Part shown: positions 30,305 through 40,521 of the stretch, one piece after another
Position numbering within the stretch: the first letter of the stretch is position 1
How the letters are laid out: each line of letters begins with the position of its first letter
NCBI GenBank assembly: GCA_040285825.1
Contig: JAUPSS010000002.1
Coordinates: 186,001-250,000 of the forward strand
Length of the DNA stretch: 64,000 nt
Direction: 5' to 3'
Source: Eukaryota sp. TZLM1-RC
Lineage: Eukaryota > Metamonada: BaSk clade
Position numbers and translations under genes: made by a program
Notes under the pieces: generated by a model
Told to the model about the DNA's origin: nothing
Seen by the model: the letters and a program-made list of their open reading frames with translations, nothing else
The model's database searches: none

Positions 30305-33202
30305 TTAGACATGTCTCCAATCATCTTGTTGCTTTAATTGTTCTTTTTTCATTGATTTTCGTTTCTTAAAACGTGTCATAACGTCATCATCATGTGAAGT
30401 TTGCGGTTGAACCTCAGCTGGTTCGGCTTTTTGTTCTTTGCCAGCCCTGGCCTTACGTTGTTCATAACGTGCCAAAACATCATCCTGTGCAGACAATCCA
30501 GCAGCAGGCGTGGTTCTTGACATTCTTTCAGACATCTTTTGCTCAACATCTTCCTTCTGTCGAGTAGCTTCAGTTTTGTCGAAACTGGGTCTTTGAGGAG
30601 GAATAACAGATGTGGAAGCAGTTGCTACAACGTGTTTCTTTCTGCTGGCCAACTTCTCCATCGCCAACCTCCTATTCTTCTCAGCTTCACTTTCGTCAAC
30701 TTCACCCACTTCACGAACCTCCTGTGAAGGCTTAGCAATGGATTCAGTAGAGGAAGCAGGCAAAACAACCTCTGTCTTCTTTTGTTTGTTCTGCATCTTC
30801 TCCATCAACAATCTCCTATTCTTCTCAGCTTCCTGTTCATCAACTTCACCCACCTCCACAGCTTCCAACCTAGTTTGATCAGGACCCGTGACAGAAATGA
30901 CCTCAGTAACACGAGAAACGACAGGTGCAGCTTGTGGAGTAGGTTCCCTTGCCGCCTTTCTTTTGCTTAACATTTCCAGAACGCCAGCAGCTTGTCTATC
31001 AGCTTCACCCTTATCCAGCTTCTCAATCAAGCTTGCATTATACTCATCTTGCTCTCGTCGTTCTTCTGCTTTCCTTTCTTCTTCTTGCTTCCTTTTTCTT
31101 TCTTCAAGCGCACGTTGAGCATCTGCTTGGTTCTTAGCAGCTGCATCCATGTCGATATTGCCCTCAACCGCAGAAACTTCATGATCCTGATCGATTTCGG
31201 CGATGAGACCAGCTTCTTTCTGTTCTTCTCTAATAGATTCGAGTAACTGATTAGCTAAGTCAAAAACAGGTAATAAGCGGTGTTTTTCCTTAATGGCTAC
31301 TTCCCAATTGTTCTTATGAGCAATTGTGGCTTCTTCAACGTACTTTTCATACTTATCCTGTGCTTCTTTGGCAATTTCAGCTTGCGCTTGCTTTCGCAGA
31401 GGAATTTCTTCCCGTCTGACGGCTCTTTCATAATAATCAGCTCTTCTATTTAACTTATCAAGCATTCTACTTCTCTGTTCTTCCTTCTTTCTCTTCTCAA
31501 TGAGGAGTCGCTGTTGCTCTCGACGTTTCTCTTCTAGGCTCTGTTCATGAGCAATTCTCTTGGCCTCCTTATCCTTTTCTCTCCTTGCTTGTTCCTCTGC
31601 CACTCTTTCTTCTTCTTCTTTTTGACGTTGAAGTTGACGCTCTGCTTCTTGATTTTGCAGACGTTGTTGCTTGGATTGGTTAATCTTTTCTATTTGCTGC
31701 TGCTTATGATTAATTACCCTTCGCCTTTCAATGCAATTACGGTGCTCAGTCTCAATAGTCTCTCGGACAGACTCACAAATCTTAGCATGGGATTCAAGTT
31801 TACTTTTCAAACAAATTTTGCTTGAGATGGCATCTATTTGGGCAATAGTGTTAGCACAAGCTGCCAGCTTTGCGGAAACAAGAGGATTCTTGACAAAGAT
31901 AACTTGTTGAAATGCCAAATCAACTCTTGGAAGATAAGAAAGCGAATTTAAGTTGTTTTTACCCATAAAAAGCATCAACTCCATTGGTAACATAGCAGAA
32001 TTAACACCCAAATATTGACTCAGTTGGTTAAAAGTAAGGCTAGAAAATGATTTTGAAAGACGATCAAAAATAGAAATCCAAATGATTGATTTGACTTCTG
32101 CTGAAATTGAGGTTGCGTCAACGGCAGTCTTGCATTTTGACCACATTTTTGAAACATCAACATCATTGGGTTCAGAAACAACTCTGAAAAGTTCAATAAA
32201 CTCTTGACTCGCATATTTATTGATTTTTGAGCGAATCACGTCAACAAACACGTGATCTTCAGCATAACCAATGGGAGCTTTAATAACGATACCAAGACTT
32301 TCACTAAGAGTAGTGTCTCTACTTCTGTTAGAAAAATCAGGAACAACATTTAGCAAAGAGCAAACAGTAGCAGCAACAACATCATTGCTTAGCTGCTTTA
32401 ATTCAACAGGGTCACTAGTGAGGTCGATTAACTGACATCCGAGAATAGAGAAGTACCTAAAGGACTTTGAGACCCAAAACAAAAGACAAACTTGAGAGAG
32501 AAATCTTCTTTGGGCCTCAGTAGTTAACAGACTTAAATGCTTCGTAACGTTTAATAACTTGGAAATATCCCCGATTGTTCTCTTGGCTTCCTGCCATTGC
32601 TCAAGTTTGGTTGCGGTTTCAAGCAATTCGAATCTAGTGTTAACATGGTGTATAATGACTTCCTTATCATTAATAGCTTCCTCGTCAGAGAGAAGGAACT
32701 TTAACTGATTGCGTAATAGATCAGAAAGCTGCTTGAACTCAGCAACACGCTTGTGTGTAAGACAAAAGGAGAAGGCTTCAGTGGCAACGGCAACGTAGAG
32801 GGAGCTGACTGAGGTGCTGGAATAACGAAGAACATCGAAGCAGGTACGGTAGAGATCGAGGATTGTGGAGTGGTCAGCGTCTACCGTGGAAATAGCAGAG
32901 AGACTGTGTTTAACAGCATTTTCAAAAGGGGCAAAAGTGTGGGCAAGACCATACGAGCGAATGGCATCCTGCATATAAGGAGAGCCACAGACGAAGCGGA
33001 GACGATTAAGACCTTCACGTAGTTGTTTGGGTTTGTGTAGTCTGACAGCAAGATCAACGAGAAAGATAACACAACGCTCTAGATCAGGACTATACTTGCG
33101 AGTTTCATTAACAGTATCGTTGAGTTGCTGGAGAGCAAGATCGGGCTGGTCACAACTTACCAGTTCCTCTGCACGAATAAGGGCAGTTGAAGCTTTGGAC
33201 AT
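30305..33202 (-). CDS. EIF3A: eukaryotic translation initiation factor 3 subunit A
   Basis: Scaffold subunit of the eIF3 complex, which binds the 40S subunit and recruits mRNA and other initiation factors. The 965-residue intronless protein has the eIF3a layout. A helical N-terminal half carries TPR-like repeats (ALIRAEELV...ALQQLNDTV start), and a PCI domain covers about residues 310-500. A long charged coiled coil of Lys/Glu/Arg/Gln follows (residues ~520-760, REKDKEAKRIAHEQSLEEKR style). In the C-terminal part the unit VGEVDE-x-EAEKNRRL-x-MEK occurs twice and a related D-D-V-L/M-x-RY/F-E/K-x-RK unit occurs twice. Start chosen at the only sensible Met; MSKASTALIRAEELV agrees with family N-termini. 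No targeting signal; cytosolic. Confidence 0.9.
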   Translation of the reverse strand: MSKASTALIRAEELVSCDQPDLALQQLNDTVNETRKYSPDLERCVIFLVDLAVRLHKPKQLREGLNRLRFVCGSPYMQDAIRSYGLAHTFAPFENAVKHSLSAISTVDADHSTILDLYRTCFDVLRYSSTSVSSLYVAVATEAFSFCLTHKRVAEFKQLSDLLRNQLKFLLSDEEAINDKEVIIHHVNTRFELLETATKLEQWQEAKRTIGDISKLLNVTKHLSLLTTEAQRRFLSQVCLLFWVSKSFRYFSILGCQLIDLTSDPVELKQLSNDVVAATVCSLLNVVPDFSNRSRDTTLSESLGIVIKAPIGYAEDHVFVDVIRSKINKYASQEFIELFRVVSEPNDVDVSKMWSKCKTAVDATSISAEVKSIIWISIFDRLSKSFSSLTFNQLSQYLGVNSAMLPMELMLFMGKNNLNSLSYLPRVDLAFQQVIFVKNPLVSAKLAACANTIAQIDAISSKICLKSKLESHAKICESVRETIETEHRNCIERRRVINHKQQQIEKINQSKQQRLQNQEAERQLQRQKEEEERVAEEQARREKDKEAKRIAHEQSLEEKRREQQRLLIEKRKKEEQRSRMLDKLNRRADYYERAVRREEIPLRKQAQAEIAKEAQDKYEKYVEEATIAHKNNWEVAIKEKHRLLPVFDLANQLLESIREEQKEAGLIAEIDQDHEVSAVEGNIDMDAAAKNQADAQRALEERKRKQEEERKAEERREQDEYNASLIEKLDKGEADRQAAGVLEMLSKRKAAREPTPQAAPVVSRVTEVISVTGPDQTRLEAVEVGEVDEQEAEKNRRLLMEKMQNKQKKTEVVLPASSTESIAKPSQEVREVGEVDESEAEKNRRLAMEKLASRKKHVVATASTSVIPPQRPSFDKTEATRQKEDVEQKMSERMSRTTPAAGLSAQDDVLARYEQRKARAGKEQKAEPAEVQPQTSHDDDVMTRFKKRKSMKKEQLKQQDDWRHV

Positions 33203-33981
33203 CAGATATTATCACAAAAGAATCAAATAGAAGTAATCTGCTCAGAGTTCCAATGAATTTACTCTCCTCCAATTTTAGATTTTCCCACGTAGCTCGACCA
33301 ATCGTTTTGATCATTTTAGACTTTCGGATGGTTTGCTAAGCAGTGGACCTATCAATGTTGGGAACGGTTATTTCTTAAATATGATGAATAAACAGTTTTT
33401 ATCTAAATGTATTAAATGTATCTGGATGACAAGCTTAGTTGTTTCAAAGAAATCGACTCTGAGTGATTGTTCTGCCATTGTGTTAATTTTGTTGAGATAT
33501 TGTTGAGATGAATTACTTACATCAGTACATTTGCCTTAATACATATCACGAGGTTTCTCTCAATGAACCTTAGGCATTGCCAAGACTTATTTAAATTGTT
33601 CATTTCATTGATTGCACTATCACATTGCAAGTCTTCAGTTTCCTTAACTTTGAGACAACCACAACATTTCAAAAATGAGTATTCTAAGTTATTTTGGTCA
33701 CCCGCAAAGACGCATTCACAAATCCATAGAGTTATGTTGTTTCACTATTGTAAATTGTATATTACTAGATGTTGCCATCGAAGTCTTTTACTAGTGTAAT
33801 AATAATTCAGTTGTACGTCTTCATCATACATTTCATCACTGATGTCATTTACTATAAGTATTTTATATCACCCACATTCAATCAAAAATGTTATATGTGC
33901 GCAAATTTGTGTTATCCATGTGCATAAACTTTCGACTTAACCTCTCCAAACTTACAGAACCTTAACAACATCTTTTATTAC
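33203..33981. other. intergenic, nothing recognised
   Basis: 5' flank of eIF3a and AT-rich DNA up to a MULE relic. No coding frame with character, no repeat found. Confidence 0.4.
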
Positions 33982-34410
33982 CTATCTGTTGGGACATGTA
34001 GAACGAATGTGCCCTTCCTGAAAACATATACCACATCTTGGCCTTCTTCTAGCCCTCCTAGCACCCACAATGTCAGACGATTGTACAAGTTGAGGTTCGT
34101 TCAACTGTTGAACAATTGTTGCTTGTTGCTCACGTAAAACCTCTCTGAGCCTCATCAAATGAGCTTCAGTCAATTGGGCCGTTTCTGAAACAAATTCTCG
34201 AGATAGCTGTTGTCTAGTATCAACAGGGACGTCGCTGCCACAGGGCGGTATTGAAGGTTCTGGATCAAGTAAGATCCAATGAGAATGAAATTGTTCCACT
34301 TCAAAGCGAGTTCATGAGTATAATTGTTCCTTGACAGTGTGAATACAAGGAATTCCCAGTGTTGTTGGTTCAACACAACAACATTGTTCTCCCTAGTTGT
34401 TCACTGGTTG
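33982..34410 (-). pseudogene. MULE-type transposase relic (SWIM finger plus CCHC knuckle)
   Basis: Minus-strand frame reads CCCVEPTTLGIPCIH, a SWIM-type C-x-C...C-x-H finger. After an in-frame stop come VEQFHSHWILLDPEP and finally RRRPRCGICFQEGHIRSTC, a CCHC knuckle at the C-terminal end. This order (SWIM finger, short H/W segment, terminal knuckle) is that of Mutator-like transposases and FAR1-type derivatives. The DDE core is missing. An intact domesticated gene is unlikely because of the stop. Confidence 0.5.
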
Positions 34411-35029
34411 TACCATCATTTGTTTTAATTTTTTAATAATAAAATGGCTGACCCTTTTTTTATTTTGATAAATAAGGGATTAGACAAAAGTTCGCAATCG
34501 ACTGCACTGGTTTCGATACAGATTGTTTATCTGATTTCATCAAATTGGTACATGACGTATTGTTCCCTTTGATTTATTTGATTCATTAACAGCAAAGTAC
34601 TGCTCTTTGGTTTAAATGTGAATTGCCAGAAACAGGTCAGAAGATGTTCCGATAGAGCCAACTTGTGAAGGTAATTGTGTTGTAAAAGTTGATGGCATCA
34701 ACAGTATCAGGAGTTGATCGATATAAGATGTGTGCACACAGATAGTAAAAATGCACACGTATGACATTTGCACATGGATAAGACACATTTGTACACGTAT
34801 ATCATCACCCAGATTCAATAGCATAAAATGTGGAATCTTTGAAGCATTGTAAGACTTTTGGGAAATTTCCATGATTTTTTTAACTTCAATCCCTGGAAAT
34901 ATTTTTGGAAATTTCTGAAATTTCGGAATTTCAAGTCGTGTTTTAATTGGTTTATTTGTTTGACGCAGTGTTTTAATTCCGAACGTTCGGAAGGGTTGCG
35001 AATGTTCCGCCATTACTCTCAACTAGAAG
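34411..35029. other. intergenic, AT-rich
   Basis: Contains short internal repeats of the GGAAATTTC kind near 34855-34945. A minus-strand open frame of 136 codons (34612-35022) looks fortuitous, having low-complexity FPKIF text and no recognisable motif. Confidence 0.4.
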
Positions 35030-35436
35030 TTTGAAAGCATGCTCCAGAATTGTCGCCTAGAGAATGGTGGACGATATATGGTAGTCGAGACGGTAAGCTG
35101 AGAAGTGTTGCACTGAGAATACTCTCACAATGTGCACTGACTGGCAGTGCTGAGCGAAATTTATCAGCATCTGGATTTATCAAGAACACGAGAAGAAACC
35201 GTCTCAGTGACAGACTAGCAAACGATCTTGTTTCTTTTTCAAACATGAAGTTGAAAAAAACACTGGAGAACAAGAAGGAGAGCTATTTGAAATGGAAAAC
35301 AGAGCCAGTGGAGACAGATTGGGTTCTAGAAAGTGAGTCTGACGAAATCGAGGATCCTTGTCTTGTAGACCACTTAAAAAGAGTAATTAGTCAGGTTAAT
35401 GACCTAGATTCAGATGTTGTGGAACTTTCTGAATAA
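35030..35436 (+). pseudogene. hAT transposase C-terminal dimerisation fragment (second family)
   Basis: Reads ELSPREWWTIYGSRDGKLR, then VALRILSQCALTGSAERNLS and ASGFIKNTRRNRLSDRLAND. This is the hAT dimerisation signature (ErnFSa-type, then RNRL). It then runs into an acidic end (LESESDEIEDP). The frame is open to its stop but has no N-terminal transposase. It differs from the hAT copy at 4191-6045. Confidence 0.7.
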
Positions 35437-37390
35437 ACGTTTTCATTGTTGGTTGATAGTTAGTATAATAATATAAGGAGAACATCAACAATTACAACTC
35501 AAACAGAGATCAACCCAGATGCCGAACTAACCGAACGTACACCGAACGTAGCTCAGTAATTCTAACATTGGTTTGACGCAATGTGCACAGAAACACGTGC
35601 TCATTCATTATGAAGACGTGTTTTGCACGCGCGCGTGTTCGAACACCGGTGTTTAACATGTGCTAAACACTTTATACTGAATCTCAATTCTCTTACTCTC
35701 CTCAATTCCAACAATGTCCCCAAAAAGACGTCCTGTCTTTGACCTTCTTAAAAGAAATCCCAATAATCCAAAATAATCCAGAATTTAGAGTATTGTTTTA
35801 TAATAAATGTTAGTTTGACCTGATGTATTAGTGTACTCTGTTCAAGAAGGATGCAAATTATAAATTACACTGATTTCGTATTTTAATTAAATAACAGCAA
35901 GTCCACAGTTGCATAGAACTGCATGGTGTGCAGTAAATATGATGGTGTTCAGCCTTTGTTACAGAATTTACAATTTGCATTATTACAAGCTGATAGACCA
36001 TGACATATAGTAACTGGGATCTTTTCTCTTCTATAGCATCTAGGTGCAATATTCTACCCCCACGGAAGGATCACAACGACGATTCCGTTCGAAAACCGAG
36101 GCTCCGTCCTGCCGTTTATTCCTGTAAAGCAGCACGACTTTTCCCGACTGAGGAGTTCGCGAGGAGGAGGTGGCAACTGAGTCCGTTACCTCGTTATCCT
36201 TTTTCTCGTTTTGCTGCATGATGTTAGAACAATGTGAAATGTCAAGAGAATCACGCTGAGAGATGTCTGACATGCTGATTGCAATTTCAAATTGATTGCT
36301 AATTATCACAATGGTATCAAGTGCCTATCCAATGTATCTCTGTCAGCATCCGCTCTATTTATTCTCTAGCAAGTTATGGTATCGAGCTTTTTTCGTTGAT
36401 AAGCCAGAGCCTTTCATTACCATCATCCATGTTCTACATTGTGTCATCTCTTCCCTTAAAACCAGCTCAAAAAGCTACAACTACTTCTGACTTCCACAGA
36501 TATCAGCAAATGACACGTGCAGTGTGTGCTGAAGAATCATTTTACACCACGCTTCTTTCCTTACTTTCTACTCTGTCCACACTTCTAACCCTTTGCAGTC
36601 TTCTTCGTGAGCTTGGAGTTCTTTATGAAGCTCGTTTTCATTTATAAGAAGTGAATAGTGAAAGTAATTTGGCTCCATATTTGTCACAGTGATAGTTTTT
36701 AGTTTTATTACGTATTGCATCAGTGAATCTGCAGCATTATCGGATTTTTATACTTTTTCCATTGGTGTATTGAACTATAATTGAAATAATTGTGGAATAT
36801 TGACTACGATATGGTTTGTCAGATTTGCAGCTTCCACTGGTATATTGATTGAATAACTGAATACTTGGTGCATGATGTATTTTTCAAAGAAAATCAAATA
36901 ATAGTAAAAAATGTTTATTGAAAAATAATAAGAATTATAAAAACATTTGCTTTTATTAATTGATATGTCACTAGTTGAAAAAAAGTAAATGGCCCTTTCT
37001 CAAAAAGCTTTTCATTCACCACCTCAATTAACCACACCTTGAAATACCCTACCATCTGGGACAATCATATTCTGCTGAAATCAATAATAGTCTTAAGGAA
37101 CCAATGTTACCTAATAAGAAAGAAACAAATCAGAAGAATTCGGACAAAATCAGATTCATGTGATACATATAGGCAAAAACCTAAAAATTTGAAGATAATT
37201 TTTTAATTAATTCAATATTGGAAACGTAACCTTCAAATGGAAAAAATCTTTTTCTGACAGAAGGCTTATTGCTTCAATTTTACTATGTGGAGTGATGCTG
37301 TAGGTTGCTCCTTACACCACATAAGAAAAGATCAAACTGGGAAAAGTCGGCTTATGAAGCCAGAAAAAGGTGAAAAGGATCCGTACTTTT
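35437..37390. other. long intergenic region without a supportable gene
   Basis: About 2 kb. Several open frames of 60-108 codons (for example 36040-36309 minus, 36321-36647 plus) have no recognisable motif. A minus-strand stretch at 35940-36030 reads IPVTICHGLSACNNANC and is faintly like the end of a Fanzor zinc ribbon, but it is too short to claim. Confidence 0.4.
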
Positions 37391-37910
37391 TTAACTTATT
37401 ATAAAAATATTTTGAAAACTTTTTGTTAAAACTACTATATAAAAATCAATTTTTTGAAAAACAGCTTCCACACCATCAAACCGTACAACAGCAATCTTTT
37501 CGCAATGTGCACTAACAGACATCAAAGCTTTCGCAATCGTTTTAGAAATTGATTTGAAAATAGTAAAAACAATACGATTCAACCACAAACAACGATTAAA
37601 ACGCTAATTCATTTTTCTTTTTACCAAATTTTCAAAATCATCAATAAAATTCATGGCAGCTTTTCCAAGGCGTCCATACAACGATATGGCAAATGGGCAA
37701 ATTTGATAATCTACATGGCGAACATGCTTTAATTTTATACAAGGATTTGCATATTTTTTCCTTCTATACAATTCTGAATCATCAAGGGGGGGTACTTCGG
37801 ATTGTGCATTTCTCAAGGCGTTTTTTTGCAAACATCCACTGTTACGACATCAACAAGATTCAAGACATCATCAAATGATGGCACAACAACATCAACACGT
37901 CTCGACTAAT
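37391..37910 (-). mobile_element. non-LTR subfamily B 3' fragment
   Basis: Encodes LKHVRHVDYQICPFAISLYG and RLGKAAMNFIDDFENLVKRK, nearly identical to 51010-51140 of the plus-strand copy. Broken into two frames by an indel near 37590. Confidence 0.85.
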
Positions 37911-37996
37911 TAGCTGAACAATTATGCGATAGTAAAAATTAAATTAATTAAAGAAATTCGCTGGTTGATTGCAAGCAAACCAATTTTAAACATGAA

Positions 37997-38262
37997 CACC
38001 TACAAAGAATGTTGGTTATAGAAAGATGTTTAGACGTAACTTTCGTTTATTACGGCTGGACGAATATAGAACAACTTGTCGATGTCATGCATGTGTACTC
38101 GAGAGTAAAAAAGGTGAAAATATAAAGAAACATCGAGTACCTAACCCAAGACCTTACAGGAGAGCAACAATCCTATTTAGAAATTTATGTTATGTCGGCC
38201 GACCCAAACAAAGTTTGAATTTGTTGGCCTTTGCGAAGGTTAACGCCTCCCATGCTTATTGA
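37997..38262 (+). pseudogene. Fanzor/TnpB-like (OrfB zinc-ribbon) C-terminal relic
   Basis: One open frame reads MFRRNFRLLRLDEYRTTCRC, continues HAC, then KHRVPNPRPYRRATILF, RNLC and GRPKQSLNLLAF. In Fanzor/TnpB nucleases this part is (D)EYRTS-x-C-x2-C, then NPRPYR-x-ILxHGLLxC-x2-C, then the RuvC-III motif NRDxNAxxNI. Here the second Cys pair has lost one Cys and the catalytic Asp is Pro, so it is dead. An upstream stop near 37995 truncates it; RuvC-I and II are absent. Its last codons overlap the ATG (38252) of the TLC gene on the same strand. Confidence 0.7.
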
Positions 38263-39029
38263 CAACTTACGACTCTCTCCCTTGCTCTCACTATTCATTA
38301 AGTCCTCAGTCTTATCTTATTTTTCATGTTTTCTTTTATATCAAGTTTTTTTGTTTATGTGCTCAAGGCTCCCTCTTACAGATGTTTCTAGACGTAACCA
38401 AATGCCAGCTAAACTCGTATCGGCTTTACATGCCGCTGTATCATTCACATACGCAGTTCATGGTTTAATCCATCATGTTGATTTCCAACACTGGCCAGTA
38501 CATTATGATTTATATGCTGCTCTTTTCCTTGGTATCAGTTGTGGTTATTTCATTTATGACTTCTGTTTATGTGTTTTTGTTCTGAGGGACTATGCTGTTG
38601 CAAACACACTTCACCACACCTTTGCTGTTCTTGCCTCTCTCTCGGTCTCTCTTCCACTCAAAGGATCATTTTTCGCATTCTACCAGCTTCTCACCGAGTT
38701 TACCACACCCTTTTTACACATTAGTTTGATTCTCTTCTTTTCTTACCCCAGTTTGGATTTTGCGTAGTTTTGGATCCTTGAAGCACCACTGGCTTACGAA
38801 GTTGTTTGGTTGTCTATTGGTTTTATCCTGGATTCCCTTCAGACTTCTTCACTCGTTTATATGGCCAATATTACTCAAAAAACACTGGACAATGATTTGG
38901 GAAACTCGACCTCTATGGTCATCTATTACAACAATCATGGGCCTTTCAATAGGCTGTGTGTTGAATACTTACTGGTTTTATCTTTTGGTTTGTAAGTTGC
39001 ATCAAAGTTTTCAAGTAAAGAAAGAGTAG
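38252..39029 (+). CDS. TLC-domain (TRAM-LAG1-CLN8) multi-pass membrane protein, TLCD4-like
   Basis: Exons 38252-38723 and 38752-39029 join through a 28-nt intron to 249 residues with about six hydrophobic segments. Features of the TLC domain: HAAVSFTYAVHGLIHHVDF, then YDLYAALFLGISCGYFIYDF and the His pair in ANTLHHTFAVLASLS. The segment ELSTPFL seen in relatives appears as LLTEFTTPFLHI, followed across the intron by IWILRSFGSLKHH. TLC proteins act on or sense membrane lipids (ceramide synthases, fatnin-type regulators). The TLCD branch lacks the Lag1 double-His ceramide motif, and function here is unknown. It ends in a Lys-rich tail (QVKKE). Its start overlaps a Fanzor-like relic. Confidence 0.75.
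38724..38751 (+). other. 28-nt intron of the TLC gene
   Basis: Begins GTTTGATTCTC and ends TCTTACCCCAG with a pyrimidine-rich interior. Removing it joins FLHI to IWILRSFG and avoids the stop that otherwise ends the first exon. Confidence 0.75.
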
Positions 39030-39689
39030 GTTTTGTAAAATTAGCGTAACTGAAAGAATTTTTGATCACATCATGTCAATGTACAACGTACTGGGTGCAC
39101 TCTCTTCTCTTTCCCTTCTTCTGAACAACGAATCTGTAAGTTATTTACTGCACTCCTTCACAAACTGAAATCATTTTCCATTATTGAATCAATATCCAAA
39201 ACAACAACAAATACAACATTCTCGATAGCAAACAACTGTGTCGTTTTCAGCTGCTGTAGGATTTTAGGACCGATTAACTCGAATTTGTTGCGAAATTAAT
39301 ACAATACCATTTCTCTTTTGTGTTTATTAAACAACATGATACATGCTAGTCTTTCAGTATTGGATGGATTTTGTCTGTTTAGTAATTGACTACAAATGGT
39401 TATTGAATCAAGTGATTAATTTCAACAATAACATAATTCTTTATCATCTACGTGATATCAAATGTGATTTTCAATCAATTTTGATTGCACAAATTTCCAG
39501 AGATTCATTAATTTTTGAGTATCGATTTTACTTTAATTTTCAATGAAGAGCAACTGTTATGCAGTGTGGGGTTCACCTGCTACTGGATTCTTAGTTGTTC
39601 ATAATTCTAACACAAGTTCTAATTATAATATGTGTTTTATTTACCATTTATTCAAGTGCTTTTCTATTTGTCATTCCGCATCTTAAAAA
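39030..39689. other. intergenic, nothing recognised
   Basis: Downstream flank of the TLC gene, AT-rich. No coding frame of note. Confidence 0.4.
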
Positions 39690-40262
39690 AATAAAAGTAA
39701 AAAAAAATTATAGCGATAATAATTTGTTTGATTCTCGTCGTGGTGATTTAATTGCTCCTTTTGTGGACTCCTTTCAGGTTGTTGTTGATTTTACTACTGT
39801 TGATCCCCTTGCTTCAATTTATCGTGATGATGTCTTTAGTTAGTTCTAATGGCCAGTTAGACAAGGCTGAGGTTCGTAAACGAGACAACTATGATGAGTT
39901 ATTGAATGATTTAAATAGGAACCTTTACTCGAAGTTTTCTTTTGTTTCTTTTGCCTTCTTTATTTTTGGTAATATTGGTCAGTCTGGTTTGAATTTTTTC
40001 AATGATGTTGATATTCTTTGTCGTTCAAATGGTAAAATTTTTGTTATTGTATTTATAGAAGAATCGTGTCATTTTTGCTTTGTATAGAAGTGTTCCAAGT
40101 AATTGAATTTAATGATGTCCAAGCTTTACAAGGATTTTCAAGAGGTGATGTGGAGAATTTTGTTTCTGATGTGTTTTAGTTTGTTTTGTTTTGTAGTTAC
40201 GTAGAAAATATAAAAATATATAATACTAAAAAGTAGAAATAGAAATAGAAATAGAAATTAAT
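39690..40262 (+). mobile_element. non-LTR subfamily C 3' fragment with A-rich tail
   Basis: Matches the C-terminal third of the element at 53385-54638 (SDNNLFDSRRGDLIAPFVDS; VDFTTVDPL). It is frameshifted and carries a deletion where DDVLLSTNG should be. The 3' UTR is followed by a GAAATA tandem tail (40236-40258), the usual A-rich end of a non-LTR insertion. Confidence 0.8.
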
Positions 40263-40521
40263 CTCCACATGATCACAACCAGTAGCACAATGTAGTAGCT
40301 ATTTTCACTATTTGCATCAAAGCAAGTAATGCGCTGAATTAAAGTTTGTTCGACAAAAAAGCAAATAAAAGGTATATTTGATTTTTCAAAATCTTTGCCA
40401 GAAATCTACTATTGACGTTATCACCATTTAATTCTTGAAATATTTCCAAATTAATATTAGTTTAGTTATTAGCTTTATTCCAAACCCTAACCCTAATAAT
40501 TGATTCTTTATTGGAGTAATT

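Noticed and set aside
30500-31250. Plus-strand open frames rich in Phe/Ser/Leu opposite eIF3a
   Set aside because: Antisense shadows of the Lys/Glu-rich coiled coil of eIF3a.
34612-35022. 136-codon minus-strand frame
   Set aside because: Low-complexity text in AT-rich DNA next to a hAT relic; likely fortuitous.
34958-35584. TTTGACGCAGTGT and TTTGACGCAATGT on either side of the hAT fragment, considered as a target duplication
   Set aside because: No inverted repeats adjoin them and the length does not fit the 8-bp hAT duplication.
35940-36060. Minus-strand IPVTICHGLSACNNANC, faintly like HGLLxC of Fanzor zinc ribbons
   Set aside because: Too short, no first Cys pair or RuvC-III residues in any frame nearby.
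36040-36647. Open frames of 89 and 108 codons on opposite strands
   Set aside because: No motifs, overlapping each other, composition like surrounding DNA.
40236-40258. GAAATA microsatellite considered as an independent repeat or array
   Set aside because: It is the A-rich 3' tail of the subfamily C non-LTR fragment.
40484-40500. CCAAACCCTAACCCTAA, telomere-like repeats on the plus strand
   Set aside because: Only about two units, in an AT-rich intergenic stretch; not enough to claim an interstitial telomere.
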